From: CALZJC01 sp963781065
GTDB taxonomy: Bacteria; Acidobacteriota; Thermoanaerobaculia; Multivoradales; JAHEKO01
Assembly (NCBI GenBank): GCA_963781065.1
Contig: CAWAET010000022.1
Span: 62,001 to 126,000 of the forward strand
Reading direction: 5' to 3'
Length of the DNA stretch: 64,000 nucleotides
The notes beneath the pieces were generated by a model. The model was given only the letters and a program-made list of their open reading frames with translations. It searched no databases and was not told the DNA's origin. Below, in pieces: positions 9,117 through 17,044 of this stretch. Position numbers and translations under genes: made by a program. Position 1 is the first letter of the stretch. Every line of letters starts with the position of its first letter.

Positions 9117-11888
9117 CTAGTGACTATCGCTGTCCGAATCGCTGTCCGACGCGCTGTCGGAGTCGGAATCGCTGTCCGACGCGCTGTCGGAGTCGGAGTC
9201 ACCCGAGTCCGAGTCCCCGTCGTCGGTCACGATCTCGCCGTTGATGTGGCACGCCAGGCCGCCGCCGTCGGAGTCGCCATCCGAGTCGGAATCCGAGTCA
9301 CTATCGCTGTCCGAGTCCGAATCGCTGTCCGAGTCCGAGTCGTCGCTGTCGGAATCGCCGTCATCGTCGCCCAGTGGGCAGAGCTCGCCGCCCTCGCGGC
9401 TGGTCCCCTCGACGACCTCGAAGTCGCCGCTCACGAGGCCCGGCCCGATTGGCTGCGAGCAACTCGTGTGGATCTTGGTGTTGAGCTGGCCGTTGACGTA
9501 GATGCTGATCTCGGTCCCCAGGGTGCCCTTCTTGTCCATCCCGGAGAAGGAGAACGGCGCTCCGGGCTGGACGAAGTCGTTGAAGACCACCTTGCCGTCC
9601 TTCTTCTGCTTGATCAGGACCTGGGCGTTCATCGTCAGCCCGTTGTACTGCAGAGTAAGTTCCTGGACCTTGCCCTCGCACCCGCCGCAGTCGCCGCCGG
9701 GGTCGTTCCCGGAGTCGCTGTCGGAGTCATCGGAGCCCGAATCACTGTCGGAATCGTCATCGAAGTCGATCAGGCAGATCGGGGCCACCCCGGTGATGAC
9801 GTCATCGGAGTCGGAGTCGGAGTCGGAGTCGCTGTCATCACCCGAATCCGAGTCACTGTCGTCGCCCGAATCGGAGTCGCTGTCGTCGCCCGAATCCGAG
9901 TCGCTGTCGTCGCCCGAGTCCGAGTCGCTGTCATCGCCCGAGTCCGAGTCGCTGTCATCGCCCGAGTCCGAGTCGCTGTCATCGCCCGAATCCGAGTCGC
10001 TGTCGTCGCCCGAGTCGGAGTCCGAGTCGACGTCACAGGGACAGATGTACGGGAAGTCGAAGGTCAGGACGTCACCCGAGCCCACGAGGTCCACCTCGAA
10101 GCCCGGCACTATCCGGTCGGGCCCCCCAAGGCCGTCGCCACCGTCGTTGGTGACGATCAGCGCCGTTACCGGCAGGGTGATGGCCAGGCCCTCGAGAGGG
10201 CCGCCCGGCTCGGAGTTCGCCGGCGTGCACTCGACCAGGTACTCACCAGGCTCCAGCCCTTCGAACAGGTACATGCCGCTGTCGTCGGTCGTCGTGGTGT
10301 CGAGCAGCTCCGTCTGATCCGCGTTCCAAAGCTTGACCTCGACTCCGGGGATGCCCGGCTCGCCGGGATCCTCTTCGCCGTCGCCGTCGCGGTCCAGCCA
10401 GACGAAGTTGCCGACGTTGTACTCGGGATCCGGCACCACCTCGGCGTCGAAGCGGAAGAGGTTCAGGTTCTCCAAGTCGAGTCCGCTGACCCTGACCTCG
10501 TAGAGACCCGGTGGCAGCTCCGCCACCTGGGCGTCGGAGGCCACGATGCGGGTCGTGGGCACGCCGGGATCGGTGGGATCGAACAGAGTGATCTCACACA
10601 GCGCCGAGCCTTGCGAGATGCAGAAGACCTCCCACTCGCGGTTGCCGGAGGGATTCACACCGGGGTCATCGCCCGGCGCGCCGTTGCTGGCCAGGACCTC
10701 GTCCAGCCCGCCGGTCTGGCCGTCGTAGCGCTCGCGCAGGATGACCTCGTAGTAGATCGACGGCTGACGCAGGAAGGGGTTGTTCGAGGTCGCGGGTCGG
10801 TCATCAGGCGGGTTGCCGGTGGAGGGCCCCAGGCCGCCGGCCACACCCTCCCACTCCGCGCGCCGCACGATGCAGAAATCGCCGGGCGCCGGAATCGGAT
10901 CGCCGAGCTCCTGGGCGCAGGCAGTCACGCAACCCGCTTCGCCAACCTCGAGCTCGGGCTCGGTGCAGCGGAACCCCCAGGGGGGCAAATCGCCCAGGTC
11001 CCCCACTATCGAGGGTGTGTTGGGGTCATCCGTGTCGTTGTTGGTGCCGAGCGCGTCGCCGCGATCCAGATCGCCGTCCCAGATCTCGAGCTGGTTGATC
11101 TGACCGGAGCCCGGGGGCGCCTGCACGTCGAGGAAGAAGCTGAACGTGCCGTCGTAGGTCGTGCCCTCAGCGAGGCAGGCCGGGAAGTTGCTCAGGTCGG
11201 ACAAGCAGGCCGGGTAGATGATCGCCAGCTCCTTCAGGTCGGGCATCGCGGCATTGAAGCCGAAGGGCTGCTGCGTCACCTGGATCGAAACGTCGGTCTC
11301 GAAGGTCTGGACCTTGAAGACGCTGCGGATCGTCTCCGACGAACTCGACGGCACCGACTCCAGTGCCGAGCGCAGCACGTAGGCGTACTCGCTCTCGCAC
11401 GGGTTCTGACCGGGGTTCCCCACGCACGCCGCGGGGTCATTCGTCACCGCGAACGACGTCCACGCGTTGTCGTCCAGCTCCTCGGTGAATTCGTTGATGA
11501 CCAGCAGTGGAGCCACGTCGTCCGGGTTGCCGTCTTGTGGAGCGACGTCCGGGTACAGCCGAAAGATCAGCCGCGGATCGGGCTTGATCGCCGCCTGGGT
11601 GTTGATGTCCCAGTGGCCGACGGCCCGGCTGGTCTCGCCGTCGAAGATCCGCAGCGTGAAGCCGGCGATCAGCGGCGAGCTGATCTGGATATCGACTCCC
11701 TGATCGGCAAAGGTCGCCAGGCCCTGGTCGGCTCGTGTGTCGGTGATCGCGAGAAACCGCCCGTCGTTGACCGCGCAAGACGGCAGACAGTTGGTGTCCA
11801 TCTGCGCCTGCGCCGCGGCCACAGTGGGCAGCGTGAGCACCAGGACCACCAGCGACAGTCCAATGCAGGTGTGCTTGTTCAGTCTCAT
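9117..11888 (-). CDS. Large secreted Ser-Asp-repeat surface protein with a Cna-B/SdrD-like domain
   Basis: This 923-aa protein starts with a signal peptide (MRLNKHTC, hydrophobic core, VAAAQ). Residues ~27-490 form a long extracellular region rich in Asp, Gly, Pro and Cys. Around 494-560 is a Cna-B/SdrD-B-type domain: GNFVWLDRDGDGEEDPG-E-GIPGVEVKLW, then SGMYLFEGLEPGEYLVEC. Residues ~620-686 are Ser-Asp-Ser-Asp-Gly-Asp repeats, followed by another folded segment (~736-841) and a C-terminal Ser-Asp tail ending in His. Such Asp-rich repeats usually bind calcium and act as a stalk. The start has GGAGG 7 nt upstream. No sortase motif or membrane anchor is seen. It begins its own transcript after a terminator and runs into the membrane-protein, PRTase-PqqD and kinase genes. 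Confidence 0.8.
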   Translation of the reverse strand: MRLNKHTCIGLSLVVLVLTLPTVAAAQAQMDTNCLPSCAVNDGRFLAITDTRADQGLATFADQGVDIQISSPLIAGFTLRIFDGETSRAVGHWDINTQAAIKPDPRLIFRLYPDVAPQDGNPDDVAPLLVINEFTEELDDNAWTSFAVTNDPAACVGNPGQNPCESEYAYVLRSALESVPSSSSETIRSVFKVQTFETDVSIQVTQQPFGFNAAMPDLKELAIIYPACLSDLSNFPACLAEGTTYDGTFSFFLDVQAPPGSGQINQLEIWDGDLDRGDALGTNNDTDDPNTPSIVGDLGDLPPWGFRCTEPELEVGEAGCVTACAQELGDPIPAPGDFCIVRRAEWEGVAGGLGPSTGNPPDDRPATSNNPFLRQPSIYYEVILRERYDGQTGGLDEVLASNGAPGDDPGVNPSGNREWEVFCISQGSALCEITLFDPTDPGVPTTRIVASDAQVAELPPGLYEVRVSGLDLENLNLFRFDAEVVPDPEYNVGNFVWLDRDGDGEEDPGEPGIPGVEVKLWNADQTELLDTTTTDDSGMYLFEGLEPGEYLVECTPANSEPGGPLEGLAITLPVTALIVTNDGGDGLGGPDRIVPGFEVDLVGSGDVLTFDFPYICPCDVDSDSDSGDDSDSDSGDDSDSDSGDDSDSDSGDDSDSDSGDDSDSDSGDDSDSDSGDDSDSDSGDDSDSDSDSDSDDVITGVAPICLIDFDDDSDSDSGSDDSDSDSGNDPGGDCGGCEGKVQELTLQYNGLTMNAQVLIKQKKDGKVVFNDFVQPGAPFSFSGMDKKGTLGTEISIYVNGQLNTKIHTSCSQPIGPGLVSGDFEVVEGTSREGGELCPLGDDDGDSDSDDSDSDSDSDSDSDSDSDSDSDGDSDGGGLACHINGEIVTDDGDSDSGDSDSDSASDSDSDSDSASDSDSDSDSH
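9831..10022 (-). repeat. Eight tandem 24-bp coding repeats (Ser-Asp repeat)
   Basis: Eight consecutive 24-bp units, differing mainly at third codon positions, encode the repeated octapeptide DSDSGDDS in the surface protein. Related but less regular Ser-Asp coding runs flank the 3' end of the gene at 9120-9200 and 9270-9350. The array is in-frame coding sequence, not a CRISPR. Confidence 0.9.
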
Positions 11889-11961
11889 CGTGTCCTCCGT
11901 TCGCCCGACCCGTTCATCGTCCGGGATCTTGCGTGAATTGTGCTCACCAACCGTCAGGAAA

Positions 11962-11975
11962 ACGTCAGGTGACGT
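11962..11975. promoter_or_regulatory. Perfect 6-2-6 palindrome upstream of the surface-protein gene
   Basis: ACGTCAGGTGACGT is a perfect inverted repeat with a 2-bp centre, 73 bp before the start of the Ser-Asp-repeat gene. A further CGTCAGG copy lies just beside it at 11952-11958. The site is between the precursor's terminator and the surface-protein gene, where an operator would be expected. The regulator is unknown. Confidence 0.4.
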
Positions 11976-12008
11976 ATCGGTGGGGACTCATGGGCTCCCC
12001 TGAAACGG

Positions 12009-12037
12009 AAAACGCCGGCGTCGCCCGGCGCCGGCGT
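12009..12037 (-). terminator. Intrinsic terminator after the lasso precursor
   Basis: On the minus strand a 9-bp stem (ACGCCGGCG / CGCCGGCGT, 8-nt loop) is followed by TTTT. It lies 30 nt past the precursor stop and separates the cyclase-precursor transcript from the surface-protein transcript. Confidence 0.75.
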
Positions 12038-12066
12038 AGTCGTGGAGCCAGGGTCACCGGACCGGA

Positions 12067-12240
12067 TCAGGTGGCGAACGACGCGCCGAAGCCGTCCCCG
12101 GGCACCTGGGTGGAGAGCGTGCGGGTGAGCTCCTTCAAGCTCCCGTACTCCTGCAGCTCGGGCGGCTGGTAGGGATGTCCGCGCCGGCTCTCGGCCGATG
12201 GCCTCTTCGCCTTGGTTGGCTCAGGTCGCTTGTCGCTCAT
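12067..12240 (-). CDS. Lasso peptide precursor (57 aa)
   Basis: The peptide has a 40-residue leader and a 17-residue predicted core. The leader holds the lasso recognition register: Tyr24, Pro27, Leu29, Gly33 and Thr39, spaced exactly as Y(-17), P(-14), L(-12), G(-8), T(-2). This fixes the core as TLSTQVPGDGFGASFAT, with Asp at position 9 able to close a 9-residue macrolactam ring onto the N-terminal Thr. Gly is the usual first residue, so Thr is unusual. The ATG at 12240 has AGGAGG 11 nt upstream, inside the 3' end of the cyclase gene. The frame is continuous with the cyclase, so the peptide may also be made as a C-terminal extension. The core's Ser and C-terminal Thr are candidate acceptors for the HprK-like kinase (inference). 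Confidence 0.78.
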   Translation of the reverse strand: MSDKRPEPTKAKRPSAESRRGHPYQPPELQEYGSLKELTRTLSTQVPGDGFGASFAT

Positions 12241-14119
12241 CTCTTGGTCAACCTCCTCGGGCAAACCCCGCAGCCAGGATTCCAGGCAGAGAAAAGATAA
12301 CAGTCCATAGGCGGTACCCGTTCCATCCCAGAATCTATCGAAGGCGGCTGCAACGGAGCCAGTAATGAACTGTACAGCTTCGGCGTGGGGCTTGTCCAGC
12401 ATCCGCTCGACCGCCGTCCTCTCCTCGTGCCTCAGACGGCCGAGAAGCACGTCCTGGATGTGGCTCTTGCTCACTCGCCGCCGAATCCGCTCGGGCATCC
12501 GGCCAGCCATCGCCAGGCGCAGGATGCGCCGGTCGCCGCCGTGCCAGCTGCGCAACCGGCGGGGCGCGTGGAGCAGGAGATCCACCACTCGGCGGTCGAG
12601 GAACGGCAGGCGCCACTCCACCCCGGCGTGCGCCGCGGTGACGTCGATCGCGCTGTGCCGAGCCAGATCGAACGGCCGCCCGATGGAGCGCGCCGCCCAG
12701 CGGCCGGCGGGCCCCAGGCCGGCGGCGAGAGCTCGCCGCGGCAGGGCCGGCAACCGGCCGCGCCACGACCCTCGACCGGCGCGCCGCACCCATTCCCGAT
12801 CGCCGGCGGGCCGCAACCGCCGCAAGGCCTCCTGCAGCCCGGCCGGAACCAGCGGCCAGAGAAAGGCTCGCGCCAGGAGCTCGGCGGTAGCCGTCCCGGT
12901 CGTCGAGCGGAAGCGGGGCAGCTCGGCCGCCAGCTCGCGCCAGCCGACCAGCCGCAGCGCCCGCGGGTCGTAGTAGAAGGCGTGGCCCAGCACCTGGTTG
13001 GCGCCTTCGCCGGCCAGCACAACCCGGCAGCCGTCACCCGCGGCGGCGTCGAAAAGCGCGGCGGTGTGGCTGCGCAGCAGGTAGACCTCGGGCTCGTCCA
13101 GCGGCTGCTCGTCGGCCGCCAGCCGACCGAGGGTAAGCGGCAGCTCCGCCGCCGGGATCCGTCGCGACGCCACGCCCTCGAGTCGATCGTCGAGCTCGTC
13201 GAAATAGTCGCTCTCGTCCGCCGTCGGCGTGCCTTCGAAGGTGAGACAGTAGAGGCGCAGCCGTTCCGCCGCGACGGCCTCGTGGGCGGTGCTGGCGACG
13301 GCGGCCGAGTCGACGCCGCCACCGGCCAGCAGACCCACCGGCTTCGGGCTGCGCAACCGGCTGCTGACCGCCAGATCGAACACCCGGCGGAAGCCCTCGG
13401 CCCACTCCTCGTCGCTGGTCGAAGGAGCCCGAGAAGGTCGACCCCAGCTCCCACCACAGCCGCTGCCTGAGGCCGGTCTCGTCGGCGGTCAGGAAGTGCC
13501 CCGGCGCGACGCGCCGCACTCCTTCGTAGACAGTGCCCTCGATCCAGTGGCGGTAGGAATCGTGGAGAAAGGCCTCGACCAGCGGCCGGTTGAGCGGCGG
13601 CCGCTCGGCCAGCGCCGCCAGCACCGCGCCGATCGTGCTGCCGAAGGCCAGCGTCGCTCCGCGCCGCGCCCAGTAGAGCTGGCGCATGCCCATCGCGTCG
13701 CGGGCCAGCAGCAGCCGGCGCCGAGCGCCGTCCCACAGGGCGAAGGCGAAGTCGCCGAGGGCCTGGTCGCACACCCGTGGCCCGAACCGTTGATAGCCGG
13801 CCAGCAGGAGCCGGGCGTCGGAGGCGTCCTCGCCGAGCTCCGGCCGGCCTTGCCGCAGGCCGGCCAGCAGCTCGTCCCGGTTGTCGATCCGCGCGTCCGC
13901 GACGAGCCGTAGCCGGCCGCTCGCGTCGGCGATCGGCTGTTCCTCGGCGACCTCCTCGGGCGTCGTCCAGAACCGGCCGTGCACCATGCCGACGGCGCCG
14001 CCGACCCAACTCGCCATGCCGTCCGGCGAGCGGTAGGCGAGCTGGCCCGCCATCCGATCCAGCCGCGTCGGGTCGATCGGCGCACCGTCCAGGTTGAGCA
14101 AGCCGGCGAAACAGCTCAA
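12241..14119 (-). CDS. Asparagine-synthase-like lasso cyclase (frame broken once)
   Basis: Lasso C proteins adenylate an Asp/Glu side chain and close the macrolactam. The N-terminal part (from TTG at 14119, MSCFAGLLNLDG) is a class II glutaminase-like domain with RSPDG, LVADARIDNRDEL and FAFALWDGARRRLLLARD. After a single-base break near 13405-13417 the other frame continues with EEWAEGFRRVFDLAV, the pyrophosphate loop VGLLAGGGVDSAA, the AGEGANQVLGH segment, and the typical C-terminal GVEWRLPFLDRRVVD. Total length is about 624 aa, normal for the family. The usual Ser of the SGGxDS loop is Gly here. There is no stop before the precursor: the frame reads straight into it. A true asparagine synthetase B is less likely given the adjacent precursor and the altered loop. 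Confidence 0.72.
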
Positions 14120-14162
14120 GGCCGCGGGCCCCGCGCCGTTGGCGGTGCGAGAGCGGCCCGCG

Positions 14163-15247
14163 CTAGGCCACGCTGACGTCGTCGCACAGGAAGACGTCCT
14201 GGATCGCGTTGAGCAGCTCGACACCCTCGGCCAGCGGGCGCTGGAACGCCTTGCGGCCCGAGATCAGGCCGCAGCCGCCGGCGCGCTTGTTGATCACCGC
14301 GGTGCGCACCGCCTGGGCCAGGTCGCCCTGGCCGCTCGACGAGCCGCCCGAGTTGATCAGCCCCACCCGGCCCATGTAGCAGTTGGCCACCTGCCAGCGC
14401 ACCAGATCCACCGGGTGGTCGGTGGTCAGCTTGTCGTAGACCAGCGGGTGCGTCTTGCCGAAGCCGATCGGCGCCGTAGCCGTTGTTGTTGGTCGCCTGC
14501 TTCTGCTTGACGATGTCGGCCTCGATGGTGACGCCCAGGTGGTTGGCCTGGCCCGTCAGGTCGGCCGCCGCGTGATAGTCGACGCCGTCCTTCTTGAAGG
14601 CCGGCTGGCGCAGATAGCACCAGAGGATCGTCGCCATCCCCAGCTCGTGCGCCTGGGCGAAGCACTCGGCGATCTCGACCAGCATCTCGTCCGAGTTCTC
14701 GGCGCCGAAGTAGACCGTCGCGCCGACGGCCGCGGCGCCCAGGTCCCAGGCCTGCTCGACGCTGGCGAACAGCACCTGCCGATAGCGCGTGGGGTAGGTC
14801 AGCGATCTCGTTGTGGTTGATCTTGACGATGAACGGGATGCGGTGGGCGTACTTGCGCGACATCGTGCCCAGGACGCCCATCGTCGAGGCGACGCCGTTG
14901 CAGCCGCCCTCGATGGCCAGCTCGATGATGTTCTCGGGGTCGAACAGCGCCGGGTTGGGGGCGAAGGATGCGGCGGCCGAGTGCTCGATGCCCTGGTCCA
15001 CCGGCAGGATCGAGACATAGCCGGTGCCGCCCAGGCGGCCGTGGTTGAGGATCCGCCCCAGGTTGACCAGCACGCTGGGTTTGCGGTTCGAGATCCCCCA
15101 GACCCGGTCCAGGTGGTCGGGCCCGGGCAGGTGCAGCTGGTCACGAGTGATGCCGGTGCAGGTGTGCTCGAGCAGGCTCGTGGCCTCGTCGCCAAGCAGC
15201 TCGGCTATGCGGTCGATAGTGCCCGAAGGGCTTGCCGTTACGGTCAT
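14163..15247 (-). CDS. fbaB: Class I fructose-bisphosphate aldolase, frame broken twice
   Basis: The coding signal of a DhnA/FbaB-type aldolase is complete but spread over three frames. From ATG 15247: RNA-independent start MTVTASPSGTIDRIAELLG, then SILPVDQGIEHS, NGVASTMGVLG and PFIVKINHNE. After an indel near 14803, LTYPTRYRQVLFASVEQAWDLGA to VGATVYFGAE and LGVTIEADIVKQKQ. After a second near 14466-14475, GFGKTHPLVYDK to INKRAGGCGLISGRKAFQRP and a TAG at 14163. The Schiff-base Lys region (IVKIN) and the phosphate-binding GGCGLISGRKAF are both present. Removing one base at each point restores a full protein, so sequence error is likelier than decay. It ends 43 nt before the lasso cyclase, but its role is central carbon metabolism. 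Confidence 0.8.
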
Positions 15248-15317
15248 TTGAGGCTTCCTCCGACCCTCTCCCGACGCGGGGGAAGGTCTGTCTGTCGTTG
15301 AGATCCGTCTCCAAAGC

Positions 15318-16130
15318 TCATTCTGTCACAGCGCTTTCGAGGTACTCGGCCATCGCCCGCCAGACTTCAGGGCGGGCCAACAGGTCGTTGTGGCCGGCGC
15401 CGCCGACCTCGAGGAATCGCGCCGCGGGCAGCGCCCCGGCCAGCCGCCGGCCGTGCTGGGCCGGGATGATCCGATCCTCGGCGCCGTGCACGACCAGCGT
15501 CGGCAGGCTCAGCTCCCCCGCCCGGCCGATCGAGTCGTACCGCTCGCGCAGCAGCAGCGAGACCATCCAGCCCGGGAAGTGCTCCCCGGCGAGGCTCGAC
15601 AGGTCGGCCCAGGGGCTCAAGAGCATCAACCCGTCGACCTCCGGAGCGCGGTTGGCGGCCAGCTGGACGCCCACCGCGGCGCCCAGCGACCAGCCGCAGA
15701 CCACCCGTGGCCGGCCGGGGAAGCGCCGGCCGAGCTCCTTGAAGCCGCTCTCGGCGGCCTCGACCAGCGCCGCCTCGGAGGGGCTGCCGCCGCTGCGGCC
15801 GTAACCGGGGTAGTCGACCGCCAGCCACGAGATGCCCAGCCGGTCGAGATCCTCGTAGAGGCCTCCGAGCCGCATCGTCTCCAGGTTCTCGCCGTTGCCG
15901 TGGAAGAAGATCACCGCCGGGGCGCCCGGAGACGCGCCGGCGCCCCCCGCCCAGCCGACGATCGGCGTGCCGTCGGCGAGCTTCCAGCCGAGCTCTTCGA
16001 TGGGTGGTGGCGGCGGCGAGGGCACCCGATAGGGCGGCGCCGGGTAGAGCATGTGTCTCATGTCGCAGGCGGAGAGAAGCAGAGCCGCCAAGGCGGCGAC
16101 GAGTGGACCGCGGGCGCGCCTCTCGCTCAT
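15318..16130 (-). CDS. Alpha/beta-hydrolase lipoprotein
   Basis: The 270-aa product has a lipoprotein signal (LLLSACD) and a Pro-rich linker, then an alpha/beta-hydrolase fold of the Bem46/YfhR type. Visible are the oxyanion-hole HGNGEN, the nucleophile elbow GWSLGAA, the acid in HGAEDRI and the catalytic His in GAGHNDLL. Such lipid-anchored serine hydrolases are usually periplasmic esterases. The substrate is unknown. It is 70 nt upstream of fbaB on the same strand. Confidence 0.8.
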   Translation of the reverse strand: MSERRARGPLVAALAALLLSACDMRHMLYPAPPYRVPSPPPPPIEELGWKLADGTPIVGWAGGAGASPGAPAVIFFHGNGENLETMRLGGLYEDLDRLGISWLAVDYPGYGRSGGSPSEAALVEAAESGFKELGRRFPGRPRVVCGWSLGAAVGVQLAANRAPEVDGLMLLSPWADLSSLAGEHFPGWMVSLLLRERYDSIGRAGELSLPTLVVHGAEDRIIPAQHGRRLAGALPAARFLEVGGAGHNDLLARPEVWRAMAEYLESAVTE

Positions 16131-16305
16131 TTCGTCTCGCCGCCCATGCTATCGCCGCGATCGATCCGGCGCCGCGCCGGCCGCCGAGAGATCGAGCGGC
16201 TGGCCGAGGAGAGCGCCGGCCATCCCTGTCTGCAGCTCGGAGAGGGGCGACCTTTCAGTCGCCGGCGCCCAGCGGGACACGTCCAACCCCGCCGCCGGGG
16301 AGCAG

Positions 16306-16334
16306 TTGACAGCCCTTGATATCACGATTAAGAT
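16306..16334 (+). promoter_or_regulatory. Sigma70-type promoter TTGACA-17 bp-TAAGAT
   Basis: A consensus -35 (TTGACA, 16306-16311) is followed after 17 bp by TAAGAT (16329-16334). It lies in the 326-bp gap between the hydrolase lipoprotein and the small secreted protein at 16457, and the local sequence is AT-rich against a GC-rich genome. The rest of the gap holds two 20-bp direct repeats and no other gene that I can see. Confidence 0.65.
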
Positions 16335-16341
16335 TAAGCTC

Positions 16342-16381
16342 AATTACCCTAGCAAGTAGTTAATTACCCTAGCAAGTAGTT
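16342..16381. repeat. Two perfect tandem 20-bp repeats just downstream of the promoter
   Basis: AATTACCCTAGCAAGTAGTT occurs at 16342-16361 and again at 16362-16381 with no mismatch. The copies begin about where transcription should start and are spaced by 20 bp, close to two helical turns, as expected for two repressor subunits bound on one DNA face. They end 75 nt before the ATG. No coding function is apparent. Confidence 0.7.
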
Positions 16382-16456
16382 CAAGTGCTCTGCTGACAGG
16401 CGAAACGTCAACGCTTCACACAGACAACTCCACACTGTTTGGAAGGAGGACCACTC

Positions 16457-16972
16457 ATGTTCAAGCATCCGAGAATCGTGCTCACCGTCGCCGCACTGGT
16501 GGCCATCGCCCTGACCGCGGGTCCGCTCACCGCACAGCAGCCGGCCAACGTCATCTCCAAGGGAGGGATCGTGACTGGCGTCAACAAGCCCGGCGACGGG
16601 ACGTTCGATACCTTCACCGTGCAGAACGGCAACCAGGTCACTTACGCGAAGTACGCGCCTGTGACGGACGACGTCGCCGTGAAGATCGCCGGCGGCCTGA
16701 CTTATAACATGTTCATGATCACCCAGCCGGACAACAACGACGCTCAGGCCTTCATCGTCTGGTCGCCGGACGATCCGACGTGGCAGGACAAGCTGTCGAA
16801 GACCGACACCGAGGTCAGCGGCATCGGCGATCCCGGACCGAACACGCTCAAGCGCGGCGACTCGGTCCAGATCAGCGTCCAGTCAGCCGAGGGCGGTGGA
16901 ACGGACGTCACGCTCGACGTCTGGCGGGACAACAAGGCGGTGGCGACCTTTTCCTTCGTGGTCCGTGACTGA
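16457..16972 (+). CDS. Small secreted protein of unknown function
   Basis: This 171-aa protein begins with ATG 16457, 6 nt after a strong GGAGGA ribosome-binding site that decides against the ATG at 16439. It has a clear signal peptide (MFKHPRIVLTVAALVAIALTAGPLTAQQ). The mature part is mostly beta-strand-like and Asp/Asn-rich (NKPGDGTFDTFTVQNGNQVTY, DPGPNTLKRGDSVQISVQS, VTLDVWRDNKAVATFSF), with no cysteine. I recognise no family. The strong promoter, the tandem repeats and the good RBS suggest a highly expressed, regulated exported protein (inference). Confidence 0.75.
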   Translation: MFKHPRIVLTVAALVAIALTAGPLTAQQPANVISKGGIVTGVNKPGDGTFDTFTVQNGNQVTYAKYAPVTDDVAVKIAGGLTYNMFMITQPDNNDAQAFIVWSPDDPTWQDKLSKTDTEVSGIGDPGPNTLKRGDSVQISVQSAEGGGTDVTLDVWRDNKAVATFSFVVRD

Positions 16973-17044
16973 GGTCCGAGGCGAGGCTGGCGCGCGCCGG
17001 CAGGTTGCCGCGGATGTCGTAGAGCGCCGCGATCCGCATCGTCC

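Noticed and set aside
9831..10022. Regular 24-bp repeats that look like a CRISPR or satellite array
   Set aside because: They are in frame, encode Ser-Asp units, and have no variable spacers.
12241..14119. Reading the asparagine-synthase-like gene as a housekeeping asnB
   Set aside because: An asnA gene is present at 31950-33077, the pyrophosphate loop is altered, and the gene abuts a precursor with a lasso leader register.
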